A program made the position numbers and the translations under genes. A stretch of DNA of 64,000 nucleotides from NCBI GenBank assembly GCA_041492185.1, contig JBGPWL010000014.1, positions 1 to 64,000 of the forward strand, given 5' to 3'. Each line of letters opens with the position of its first letter. Within the stretch, counting starts at the first letter, position 1. This document shows positions 16,223-24,374 of the stretch, piece after piece. Source of the stretch: JAOAPY01 sp041492185 (lineage in GTDB: Bacteria; Acidobacteriota; Blastocatellia; Pyrinomonadales; Pyrinomonadaceae). Under the pieces are notes generated by a model. It had not been told where the DNA came from. It saw only the letters and a program-made list of their open reading frames with translations, and ran no database searches.

Positions 16223-17476
16223 ATGAGCCAACGGGTACGTCACAAGCTGGGAATGGGAATATTGGGGCTCGTCGTCTTTGCGATGCTCCTGGTTCCGAGC
16301 TTGGTCTCGCATGCGATCGGGGGCGCGGTCAGCGCAAAAGAGCGCTCGCAAAACCGCCATCGGCAGAAAAAAGTTGCCGCACCAAAAAAGCCTCGCGTTG
16401 ATTACGCGAAGTTCTCTCATCAAACCCACGCCGTCGCTCAGAAGCTGGCATGCAACTCCTGCCACAAAGTCCCGTCAAAAAACTACAAAGAAGTGCGCCA
16501 GGGTGATGCGGCCTTTCCCGACGTAAGTGATTTTCCCGAGCACTCTTCGTGTTTGACTTGTCATCGCGAACAGTTCTTTGCGCGCGAACGGCCGGCGCCG
16601 GTGATTTGCTCGAATTGCCATATCGCGGTCAGTCCCCGCGACACCAGCCGTTGGCTTTTCCCCAGTCTTGGTGACGTTAACGATCCCAAGTTGAAGCGAC
16701 GAGAGTTCGTTTCGGAATTCGGAGTTGGTTTTCCGCACGACAAGCATATCGATGTGGTGGGGTTCAATGTCCCCGGACCTGCAAAAGACCGCGCCTGGTT
16801 CGCAACTGTGTCGCTGCAGGAAAAAAAGAAAGAGGTACTACCGAAGAGTTGTCCCGTTTGTCACGAGACTTATCAGCCGCAGGGTGCTTCGAGCGAAGAA
16901 TACGTGACGAAGCCGCCAAAGAATATCGGCGACGCGTTTTGGTTGAAGAAAGGCACGTTCAAGACGATCCCGAACAGTCATACAATTTGCTTTACGTGCC
17001 ACAACGCGGATTCCGGCATTGCGCCCGAGCCTAAGGACTGCAACTCGTGTCATAAGCTCTTACAACCGGATCCAAACTTAAAACTGGACTTCGATCCGAA
17101 ACTCCCCGGCGTCATGGGAATCACGGACAAAATGATCCTGGCCAGATGGAGCAGGCGCGTATCCGCGGGCGCATTCAGGCATGAAGGCGGGGAGCATCCT
17201 GATCTGAATTGCATGGGTTGTCACAACGTTCCGACCATGAACACGCTCGAATGGAAAACGCTGAAAGTTTCCGTGAAGTCATGCGGCGGGGCGGAGGGCT
17301 GTCACATCACCGCAACTACAGATGACGGCGGCGCTTTGAATTTCGAGATCGACCAGAAGAAAAAAGATCCGGCCTTTGTTTGCACGAAGTGTCACGTCAC
17401 TTTTGGCAAGGAAGGCGTTCCGGAGAATCATCCGCAGGCCATACCAACACCAAAGCCGAAGGTGAAGCCGAGTTAA
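16223..17476 (+). CDS. Periplasmic multiheme c-type cytochrome (8 canonical plus 1 irregular heme site)
   Basis: 417 residues from ATG 16223, which puts a typical signal (MSQRVRHKLG, then a hydrophobic core ending SHA) at the N-terminus; an earlier in-frame ATG at 16112 lies in a repeat. CxxCH sites: CNSCH, CLTCH, CSNCH, CPVCH, CFTCH, CNSCH, CMGCH and CTKCH. Between the last two is CGGAEGCH, a CX5CH spacing not expected for standard heme attachment. F[PS]HxxH-type segments (KFSHQTH, FPHDKH) supply distal histidines as in cytochrome c3/c7 folds. There is no second membrane helix, so it is probably soluble. Its stop TAA overlaps the ATG of the next cytochrome by one base. Confidence 0.87.
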   Translation: MSQRVRHKLGMGILGLVVFAMLLVPSLVSHAIGGAVSAKERSQNRHRQKKVAAPKKPRVDYAKFSHQTHAVAQKLACNSCHKVPSKNYKEVRQGDAAFPDVSDFPEHSSCLTCHREQFFARERPAPVICSNCHIAVSPRDTSRWLFPSLGDVNDPKLKRREFVSEFGVGFPHDKHIDVVGFNVPGPAKDRAWFATVSLQEKKKEVLPKSCPVCHETYQPQGASSEEYVTKPPKNIGDAFWLKKGTFKTIPNSHTICFTCHNADSGIAPEPKDCNSCHKLLQPDPNLKLDFDPKLPGVMGITDKMILARWSRRVSAGAFRHEGGEHPDLNCMGCHNVPTMNTLEWKTLKVSVKSCGGAEGCHITATTDDGGALNFEIDQKKKDPAFVCTKCHVTFGKEGVPENHPQAIPTPKPKVKPS

Positions 17477-18411
17477 TGAGTGGATTGTCTGGAACATTGT
17501 CAAGAATTGTCAGCGAGTTTCGGCGGGGTTTTCTCCGTGTGATCTCTGCACAGAGAAGCCGACTATCTACAGTCACATTGATTGTCGCCCTAATCGTGAT
17601 TGGTATGACTTTCGCTACGGTCTTGAACTCGCGCGCGTCGGGATCGATGCCAAAACTCCTGAATGAATCATCGCTAGATCAGGCACAGATGCAATTTCCC
17701 GAGGGTTTAGACTACGGAAAGTTCCAGCACAGCAGCAGCAATCACTCGCGCTTACCATGTCTGCTTTGTCATCGTCGCGACTCTAACTCCCCGATTCCGA
17801 AACGTCCGGGAGGTTCCAATCACCTGCCCTGCGCTGGGTGTCACGCGCAGCAATTTTCAAATTCTGAGAGTCCGATCTGCACCATCTGTCACACGGACGT
17901 AAAATCGGGAGCGCTGAAATCGTTTCCCCGTTTGCAGAGCTTTCGCATGAAGTTCGATCACTCGCGTCATCTGAGCATGGCCAGTGTTAATTGTGCGACG
18001 TGTCACCGGCCTGCGCGCGCCGGCGTGGCGATGTCGATCCCCGCCGGATTCAATGCGCACACGACCTGTTATCGTTGCCACACGCCACGAGCGCAATCCA
18101 ACGGCCGCGATATCTCTTCGTGTGGCACGTGTCATCAGTTGGGTGGTTACTCCAGGACGCCTGAAATGGCCTCGGCATTCCGGGTCAGCTTTAATCACCT
18201 GAAACATCAAAAAGTAACGTGCACCGAATGCCACCAGGTCAGAGCCGGCCTGCCGCAGCGAAGACAAGTCACCGCGCCTGAGCCGCTCAATCATCACGCC
18301 ACCGGCCGTGCGGAGAGTTGCCTAACCTGTCATGATGGTAAGCGCGCGTTTGGCGGGGACGATTTTACGGTCTGTAAACGATGTCACACTGGCGCCGCAT
18401 GGCACTTTTGA
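17476..18411 (+). CDS. Nonaheme c-type cytochrome, c3/c7-like
   Basis: 311 residues from ATG 17476, the overlapping TAATG start; the frame stays open further upstream but that part is the previous gene in another frame. One N-terminal membrane segment (about residues 33-52) acts as signal or anchor. Nine heme sites: CLLCH, CAGCH, CTICH, CATCH, CYRCH, CGTCH, CTECH, CLTCH, CKRCH. Repeated FDHSRH and FNHLKH segments are the distal-histidine pattern of cytochrome c3/c7 repeats. It is probably a periplasmic electron carrier working with the upstream octaheme-like protein, to which it is translationally coupled. Confidence 0.87.
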   Translation: MSGLSGTLSRIVSEFRRGFLRVISAQRSRLSTVTLIVALIVIGMTFATVLNSRASGSMPKLLNESSLDQAQMQFPEGLDYGKFQHSSSNHSRLPCLLCHRRDSNSPIPKRPGGSNHLPCAGCHAQQFSNSESPICTICHTDVKSGALKSFPRLQSFRMKFDHSRHLSMASVNCATCHRPARAGVAMSIPAGFNAHTTCYRCHTPRAQSNGRDISSCGTCHQLGGYSRTPEMASAFRVSFNHLKHQKVTCTECHQVRAGLPQRRQVTAPEPLNHHATGRAESCLTCHDGKRAFGGDDFTVCKRCHTGAAWHF

Positions 18412-18468
18412 AGTAACAGCAAGTTGCCAGCGTGCGCGCAAACTAATAGTTCGCGTTAGGAGGGAATC

Positions 18469-19053
18469 ATGAGAGTCTTTACAATTTTCGCAGCCTTCAT
18501 CTTTTCCGTTGTGTTGGTGTCGAGCACACCCAGGATCACGGCTGATGTCTCAGCGCAGGATGGAAAGAAGCCGCCTGAGACGATCGTCCTGGCGAAGGAA
18601 GCGAAGCTGGGTCAGGTTACATTCAGCCACATCAATCACATCACGAAGAATCACAGCGTCGATGGAACGAAACAGATCGCCTGCGTTGAGTGTCACCACA
18701 CGGCGCAGCCGGCGTCTGAAGCAGTGAAACATCCGCCGCACAAAACGGCGTGGCCGGCGGACCGCACAACTACGTTAACCGCTGAATTGCTTGAGAAGGA
18801 TCCTACGGCGCCCGCAGTAAATATCTGTACCGAGTGTCACGCTCGCGCCGACACCAAGCCAAAGCTGCTGCCGGAGATTCCGAAGCTCACGTTTGAAGGC
18901 AGCGCGGAGCCTACGGTTCTGACCAACCAGCAGGCGTTCCATCGCAACTGCGGTGCTTGTCACGACGAAGTTGTGAAGGCGCGGCCGAATTTGGATCCGC
19001 TACCGCCGACTTCAAAGAAATGCGTGGCGTGTCACAAGAAGACCGCTACCTAA
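18469..19053 (+). CDS. Periplasmic tetraheme cytochrome, c3/c7-like
   Basis: 194 residues. A clean signal peptide (MRVFTIFAAFIFSVVLVSS, cleaved near residue 28) is followed by four CxxCH sites: CVECH (doubled as CVECHH), CTECH, CGACH and CVACH. TFSHINHI supplies distal histidines. A GTTAGGAGG site lies just upstream of the ATG at 18469. Small tetraheme proteins of this kind typically shuttle electrons in the periplasm between inner-membrane and outer-membrane cytochromes. Here it lies between the bc-type block and the CbcL/ImcH-like pair, in keeping with such a shuttle role (inference). Confidence 0.88.
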   Translation: MRVFTIFAAFIFSVVLVSSTPRITADVSAQDGKKPPETIVLAKEAKLGQVTFSHINHITKNHSVDGTKQIACVECHHTAQPASEAVKHPPHKTAWPADRTTTLTAELLEKDPTAPAVNICTECHARADTKPKLLPEIPKLTFEGSAEPTVLTNQQAFHRNCGACHDEVVKARPNLDPLPPTSKKCVACHKKTAT

Positions 19054-19220
19054 GTGGTCACAGGCCTTGGGAAATTTTGCCTTCGGCTGGGAAAAAGATC
19101 GCAACCGCGAGCATCAACTTTGCCATTTCCCATGATTCTCGCGCGGCATAGTCATTGCCCTTCAGCTTTGGCCGGGTGGAATCCCGATTTGTTAATTTTT
19201 CTTAGCAGAAGCTGGAGGCA

Positions 19221-19553
19221 ATGATGAAGGTTGCGATTACTCGGTTGAAGAAACTGGCATTCCTCGTCGCAGGCGTGATGGTCGCGGCGACGCTCTGGAT
19301 CGCGCCGGTGCCGGCCCGAACTAGTACGGATGACGAGGCGGCGACGCTATACAAGGCGAAGTGTTTTGCTTGTCATGGAGCAACGGCTGAAAAGAAGTTC
19401 GATGCAACGAAAGCGGACGACGAGTTGATACAGATTGTGCTCGAGGGCAAGAAGCTGGAAAAGCCGCCCAACATGCCGGGCTTTAAAGAAAAAGGCATCA
19501 CGGCGGATCAAGCGAAGGCGCTGGTGGCCTTCATGAAGTCGCAAAAGCATTAG
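19221..19553 (+). CDS. Monoheme class I cytochrome c
   Basis: 110 residues, with ATG 19221 or 19224 as start (GGAGG two or five bases upstream). Signal peptide to about residue 33. One heme site CFACH, with the expected methionine ligand region NMPGF near residue 88 and the C-terminal helix ITADQAKALVAFMKSQ typical of small cytochrome c / cytochrome c6-like proteins. It would be a high-potential single-electron carrier, in contrast to the bis-histidine multiheme proteins around it. It could accept electrons from the bc complex and feed a terminal oxidase, though none is encoded in this window. Confidence 0.9.
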   Translation: MMKVAITRLKKLAFLVAGVMVAATLWIAPVPARTSTDDEAATLYKAKCFACHGATAEKKFDATKADDELIQIVLEGKKLEKPPNMPGFKEKGITADQAKALVAFMKSQKH

Positions 19554-19695
19554 AACTCTGAACTGGAGTACCGCTGAAGCGCACGGTTCGTCTTTAGTAG
19601 CTGTGGCTTCCGCCAGAAGATCGGAATCCGGGGAAGGCAAGTCTGCTTTACTTTTCTTTTGCGCAGGCTTCGCTGATTTCCATTGCATCAATTTG

Positions 19696-19760
19696 GCCCT
19701 CGGTGTCGATGACGCTTGCGCGACTTCTGCATCGAGGGCATTTTTTCTGAGGCGCCCTCG
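19696..19760 (+). promoter_or_regulatory. Candidate terminator/sequestor RNA switch in leader of the CbcL-like gene
   Basis: Three related segments occur: GCCCTCG at 19696-19702, CGAGGGC at 19733-19739, and GCCCTCG at 19754-19760. The middle copy can pair with the first, giving a stem (helped by GATG/CATC) directly followed by TTTTTT at 19741-19746, a rho-independent terminator. Or it can pair with the third, a hairpin ending just before the GGGAAAG likely ribosome site of the gene at 19777. The two pairings exclude each other. No known riboswitch aptamer is recognised in the 5' part. Confidence 0.4.
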
Positions 19761-19776
19761 GGAAAGAACCAAGCTT

Positions 19777-21768
19777 GTGAGACGTTACCTCGCAGTCGCC
19801 GTTATGCTCGCCGGAGTATCGCTCTGTGCTGCGTTGTATTTAAGCAGCCTGAAACCTGCTGCGGCCCAGGGTAATCAAGACTCTTCGGCGACGCCTGTCA
19901 AACCCAATGAGGGCGCGGTCATCGGCGGGCCGAACGCCAGCGCATCTCCCGTGACGCCGCCGAATCTTCAGTGCCAGGGATGCCATGGTCCGGGTAAGAC
20001 GCTGCCCTATCTGGCCGGTTCGCTTTTCCATGCGGGTCCGCATGCTGGCTACGATCACAGCTTTCATGCGCGGGCGATTAATAATGGGGTCAAAGCCGCG
20101 GCGTGCCTTGATTGTCATACCAAGAATGGCGACAAGACGACGATCCTGCCCGCCAGCGATCCGCAGTCAACCATCAATCGAGCAAACGTTGCTGAAACCT
20201 GCGGCCGCTGTCACGGCGATAAGTCGGCCATGCAGGGAAGCGGTATTAGCAACCGTCCGCTTCTTTCTTATCGCGAGAGCGTCCACGCCAAAGCCATTGC
20301 GCGCGGCAACATGAGCGCGGCAGTCTGCACTGACTGTCACAACGGTCACGACATTGAACCCGCGTCTAATTCACAATCTGCGATTGCCAAGGCCAACGTC
20401 CCTTCGACCTGCGGAAAGTGCCACCGCACCGAAGCAACTGAGTTCATGCAGAGCATCCACGGACAAGCGATCGCTCGGGGAGTGTCGCGCGCACCGGTGT
20501 GCACCGATTGTCACGGCATTCACAACATCAAAATGCCGTTCGATCAGAATACGGCGACTGCCACGACCGCGATCGCCACCGACACCTGCGCGAAGTGTCA
20601 TGAGGGTGTGGCCCTGACTCAGGAATTTGGAGTTGCGAGCGAACGGGTCAGTAGTTACAAGGATAGCTATCACGGTTTGGCTTCGCGGGCAGGATCAAAG
20701 GTGGTCGCCAATTGCGCCAGTTGCCACGGCGTCCATAACATCCTGCCTTCATCCGATCCACGTTCAATGATTAGCGCGAACCATCTGGCGCAAACTTGTG
20801 GACAGTGCCACGTCGGCGCGGGCGCCAACTTTACCAAAGGCAAAATCCATCTGACCTCCGGGCTGGTATCTGAGGTAACCACGCGTGACATGGGAGCCCT
20901 TGGGACTCGGGTGGTGCGTTGGATCTATCTTCCCCTAATCATTCTGACTATCGGCGGAATGGTAATTCACAACGCGCTCGTTTGGCGCAAGAAGGTTCTC
21001 GCCAAACGGCAGGAAGTGCGCAGCATTGTTCGCTTGAGCGCGAATCAGAGAGCCCAACACTGGTTGCTGCTTACCAGCTTTATCGTTCTGGTCTTGAGCG
21101 GCTTTGCCCTGCAATATCCCGACTCGTGGCTGGCCTGGCTATTTGGCAGCAGCGAGTCTTTGCGAAGAATCATTCATCGCGTTGCGGCCGTCATCATGCT
21201 CGTAGTTGGAACCTATCACGTTCTTTACCTCGCGTTGTCGAGAGAAGGACGGCAGTGGGTGAAGGATATGCTGCCGAAGCTCAAAGACGTGAGGGACGTC
21301 GTCGGTAATTTCTCTTATTATCTCGGCATCAAGAGACTGAGGCCAAAGATTGCGCGCTTCGGTTATGCGGAGAAAGCCGAATACTGGGCTGTCATTTGGG
21401 GCACGTTCATCATGGGCCTTACGGGCTTGATGATTTGGTTCAAGATTAGCGTATTTGGTTTTCTGGCCCGCTGGTGGATCGACATCGCGCTCGCGGTTCA
21501 CTTTTACGAAGCGATCCTGGCGACGCTGGCGATTATCGTCTGGCATTTTTATCACGTGATATTCGATCCTGATGTTTATCCCGTGAACTTTGCCTTCATT
21601 GATGGACGGGTGTCCGAAGAGCTTTACAAAGAAGAGCATGAATTGGATTATGATCGCATCAAGCAGGCGGAGAGTGTTCAGGTCCCGGCCGGCGAAGATA
21701 GCGAACGTCCCTTGACCGAAGGGCCGAATCAGACAGAGCAAGGAACCAAACAAGACGATCATGGATGA
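19777..21768 (+). CDS. Nonaheme cytochrome c fused to a cytochrome b membrane domain, CbcL-like architecture
   Basis: 663 residues from GTG 19777, which gives a standard signal (VRRYLAVAVMLAG); the frame is open further upstream but the leader there looks non-coding. Nine heme sites occupy the first 370 residues: CQGCH, CLDCH, CGRCH, CTDCH, CGKCH, CTDCH, CAKCH, CASCH, CGQCH. After that come several membrane helices in a cytochrome b561/FdnI-like arrangement with paired histidines (IIHRVAAVIMLVVGTYH, VHFYEAILATLAIIVWHFYH). In Geobacter, CbcL has this layout (nine c hemes plus a diheme b domain) and oxidises menaquinol for low-potential extracellular acceptors. Homology here is judged from architecture only. 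The stop overlaps the next gene by eight bases. Confidence 0.85.
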   Translation: MRRYLAVAVMLAGVSLCAALYLSSLKPAAAQGNQDSSATPVKPNEGAVIGGPNASASPVTPPNLQCQGCHGPGKTLPYLAGSLFHAGPHAGYDHSFHARAINNGVKAAACLDCHTKNGDKTTILPASDPQSTINRANVAETCGRCHGDKSAMQGSGISNRPLLSYRESVHAKAIARGNMSAAVCTDCHNGHDIEPASNSQSAIAKANVPSTCGKCHRTEATEFMQSIHGQAIARGVSRAPVCTDCHGIHNIKMPFDQNTATATTAIATDTCAKCHEGVALTQEFGVASERVSSYKDSYHGLASRAGSKVVANCASCHGVHNILPSSDPRSMISANHLAQTCGQCHVGAGANFTKGKIHLTSGLVSEVTTRDMGALGTRVVRWIYLPLIILTIGGMVIHNALVWRKKVLAKRQEVRSIVRLSANQRAQHWLLLTSFIVLVLSGFALQYPDSWLAWLFGSSESLRRIIHRVAAVIMLVVGTYHVLYLALSREGRQWVKDMLPKLKDVRDVVGNFSYYLGIKRLRPKIARFGYAEKAEYWAVIWGTFIMGLTGLMIWFKISVFGFLARWWIDIALAVHFYEAILATLAIIVWHFYHVIFDPDVYPVNFAFIDGRVSEELYKEEHELDYDRIKQAESVQVPAGEDSERPLTEGPNQTEQGTKQDDHG

Positions 21769-23332
21769 GCGAAAACCTGCTCGCAAACCACCAAGTCTTT
21801 TCCGCAACTACATCAGCTTAGTGGGAGCCGCGATTGTCATCGCGAGCGTCGTCAGCGTAACTCTGCTCTTTCTGATCGAGATAACCTCCAACGGCGAAAA
21901 CCCGTATCTCGGCATCCTGACCTACATCATCTTTCCGTCGATCCTGATGTTCGGACTGACAGTTGTCGTGCTTGGCATGGTGCGGGAGCGTTGGCGAAGG
22001 AGCCGTGCTTCCGCCGACTTCCGAGCTTATCCGCGTCTCGACTTGAATGACACGCGCGCTCGCCACGCGGCTTTTACTTTTCTTGTGGTTACTTTTATTT
22101 TCGTCTCAGCCAGCGCGTTTGGCAGCTACCGGGCTTATGAATACACCGAGTCAGTAGGTTTTTGCGGTCAGACGTGTCACGTCATGAAGCCCGAGCGCAC
22201 TGCTTATCAGGCCGGCGCACATGCGCGCGTTGGATGTGTCGGGTGTCACGTCGGTCCGGGCGCCAGTTGGTACGTGCGCTCGAAGCTCTCAGGCGCCTAC
22301 CAACTCTACTCGGTAACCTTCAATAAATATTCGAAGCCGATCACGACGCCGGTGCACAATCTGCGTCCGGCACAGGAAACGTGTGAGCAATGTCACTGGC
22401 CCGAGAAGTTCTTCGGCGCGCAACTGAAGGTTTTCAATCGGTACGGCTATGACGAGCAGAACACGCTGCGCCAGCGTCGGATGTTGATAAACGTTGGCGG
22501 TGGAAGTCCGGCCGCGGGATTAGTAACCGGTATCCATTGGCATATGAATATCGGCAACGAAGTCACGTATATTTCGATTGACGATCACCGGCAGGTCATA
22601 CCATGGGTGCGAATCAAGGACAGGCAGGGAAACGTTACTGAATACATCGATCGCACACGTCCAATCACGCCCGAACAAATCGCCAGCGGCAACAAGCGTC
22701 GGATGGACTGCGTCGATTGTCACAATCGCCCGGCGCACAATTATCTGCCGCCGGATGTTGCCGTGGATCAGGCTTTCGTCTCGGGCAGGCTGGATCCATC
22801 ACTGCCTTATTTGAAGCGTCAAGCGGTGGAAGTGCTCAGTAAGGCGTATACAACTACGCCGGAAGCGGTCAACTCGATCGCGACGAGCTTGACTGATTTC
22901 TACCGCAGTAATTACGCGGACGTTTATTCGCAAAAGCGCGCATCGATCGACGGCGCCATAACGGAAGTGCAGCGCATCTTCCAAACTTACTTCTTTCCCG
23001 AAATGAAGACTGATTGGCAGACACATCCGAATAATATTGGGCATCTTTATTTCGTGGGTTGTTTTCGTTGTCATGACGGCGAGCACGTGAGCAGCAGCGG
23101 CAAGGTCATTACCAACAATTGCAACGTCTGCCACACGGTGGTCTACGACTCGGCAAGACCGGCGGACCAGAATGTCAGGACCGGACCATTCCAACATCCG
23201 GTCGATCTGGGCGCGCTTGCTGACCACAAATGCGACTACTGCCACAAAGCCAACAAGCCATTCAAACATCCGATAAACCTCGGTGACATTTCGATGTTCC
23301 AGTGTGTTGAGTGCCATCCCAGGAAACAGTGA
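21761..23332 (+). CDS. Inner-membrane multiheme cytochrome, NapC/NirT type, ImcH-like architecture
   Basis: 523 residues. Three hydrophobic helices at the N-terminus (about residues 18-45, 51-73 and 105-125) precede a periplasmic heme domain. Canonical sites: CVGCH, CEQCH, CVDCH, CFRCH, CNVCH, CDYCH and CVECH (seven). The first site is CGQTCH, spacing CX3CH, directly followed by VMKPE as in NapC/NirT first-heme regions. The following GCHVGPGASWYVRSKLSG is also a NapC/NirT signature. Geobacter ImcH is a heptaheme NapC-like protein with three helices that oxidises quinol for high-potential acceptors, so the layout agrees. It overlaps the CbcL-like gene by eight bases and ends the cytochrome block. 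Confidence 0.85.
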   Translation: MDERKPARKPPSLFRNYISLVGAAIVIASVVSVTLLFLIEITSNGENPYLGILTYIIFPSILMFGLTVVVLGMVRERWRRSRASADFRAYPRLDLNDTRARHAAFTFLVVTFIFVSASAFGSYRAYEYTESVGFCGQTCHVMKPERTAYQAGAHARVGCVGCHVGPGASWYVRSKLSGAYQLYSVTFNKYSKPITTPVHNLRPAQETCEQCHWPEKFFGAQLKVFNRYGYDEQNTLRQRRMLINVGGGSPAAGLVTGIHWHMNIGNEVTYISIDDHRQVIPWVRIKDRQGNVTEYIDRTRPITPEQIASGNKRRMDCVDCHNRPAHNYLPPDVAVDQAFVSGRLDPSLPYLKRQAVEVLSKAYTTTPEAVNSIATSLTDFYRSNYADVYSQKRASIDGAITEVQRIFQTYFFPEMKTDWQTHPNNIGHLYFVGCFRCHDGEHVSSSGKVITNNCNVCHTVVYDSARPADQNVRTGPFQHPVDLGALADHKCDYCHKANKPFKHPINLGDISMFQCVECHPRKQ

Positions 23333-23400
23333 GGGTGAGTATGTGGTGCGCTTAGGTGGCTGCCTTTTCTTAAGGCGGTGTGGAGAGAGGGCCTGTGGGG

Positions 23401-23756
23401 TCACATGTGAAAGATCAAGCTTGAGCGTTCCATCTCAATGAAATCAAAAGAATCAAAGCCTTCAACCACTCTTAGAATGGTAGATACGAACAATGCTTCC
23501 AAGCGCACGTTGTGCTAATGTTGCCAGTCGAAATGAGGAGGAGTTTCCACGGCTCTCGAGTCAAGAGAAATGACTCAACGAAATCCGAGTCTTTGGTTAC
23601 GACGATGTAGTGTTCTTTGATAGACAGTTCGTTGATGATTCGGTCCGTGGTGCGATTGCCCTCAGGAAGGTCAAGCGTGTGAATCGCATCGTGTCCCGCT
23701 TGTCGTAACTGAGCAACCAGCCGTCGTGGAAGTTGGGCGTCGATGAGGAACCTCAT
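23401..23756 (-). pseudogene. DUF5615 PIN-like toxin, C-terminus frameshifted
   Basis: The intact frame runs 23756 to 23472 (94 residues). It begins MRFLIDAQLPRRL and contains VVTKDSDFVE, both conserved acidic motifs of the DUF5615 PIN-like ribonuclease fold. Homology continues to LLISTGNIS, then the frame turns into unrelated residues and stops. Skipping two bases near 23512 (an apparent extra CA) restores NVRLEALF...DFIEM through to a stop at 23401, which is the expected family tail. So the toxin has a two-base insertion or duplication, or the assembly has an error here. It overlaps the DUF433 antitoxin by four bases (ATGA). Confidence 0.75.
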
Positions 23757-23983
23757 GCCGATACGGGCTCAATGCGCTTGACCTGGCTCAGCCGCCGGGC
23801 GAAATCCAGCGCCGCCAGAATGTCTTCTCGCTCCAAATCCTCATAGTCAGCGAGGATCTCTTCGTTGGTCATTCCTGAACTGAGCAATTCCAAAACCGTC
23901 TCGACCGGATATCGAAGTCCACGAATGGTGGGTTTGCCGTGGCAAATCTCCGGGTCAATAGTTATTCGGTCAGCCAGATTCAT
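23753..23983 (-). CDS. DUF433 antitoxin
   Basis: 76 residues, full length for DUF433. The family signature RITIDPEICHGKPTIRGLRYPVETVLELL covers residues 6-34, and the helical half EEILADYEDLEREDILAALDFA follows. DUF433 proteins are paired with DUF5615 PIN-like toxins, exactly as here, with the two coding regions overlapping by ATGA. The antitoxin is intact although the toxin reading frame is broken, as expected for a decaying addiction module. The module lies immediately downstream of the cytochrome block on the opposite strand. Confidence 0.88.
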   Translation of the reverse strand: MNLADRITIDPEICHGKPTIRGLRYPVETVLELLSSGMTNEEILADYEDLEREDILAALDFARRLSQVKRIEPVSA

Positions 23984-24374
23984 GTGTCACCTTGGTGAGA
24001 ATTCTATCACATGACAAGAGAATCATGTTCTTCCGAAGTCTTTGCCGATATTTTCTACTGGATCGACCTCGAAGTCGCGCCGGTTTCGCCAGGTATGCAT
24101 TGCCTGATTTCGTGAAACAAGGTGCTCATATTCTCTGCGCGAGCACGACGAGAGACGTGAAGGCGCATCCTGGTTTTCTCTTTAAGCCAGCTCCTCAAAA
24201 ATCCCCACACTGCGTAAAAACCCGCAGACGAAACTCCACCACGCGACCAAACATTCACACTTTCCAAGGCTCGACCGAATCGGCATATGAATTGCGATTG
24301 CTCGTCAACACACTGGCCAGAACGGAAGACTGCGTCGCACTATCGGGACGCAATTAAACACGATTTCAAAGTCT
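23984..24374. other. Intergenic region, nothing recognised
   Basis: About 390 bases between the divergent antitoxin gene and the GCS2-CBS gene. Frames are open in places on both strands but show neither ribosome sites nor recognisable protein motifs. I see no tRNA, strong hairpin or repeat. Confidence 0.5.
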
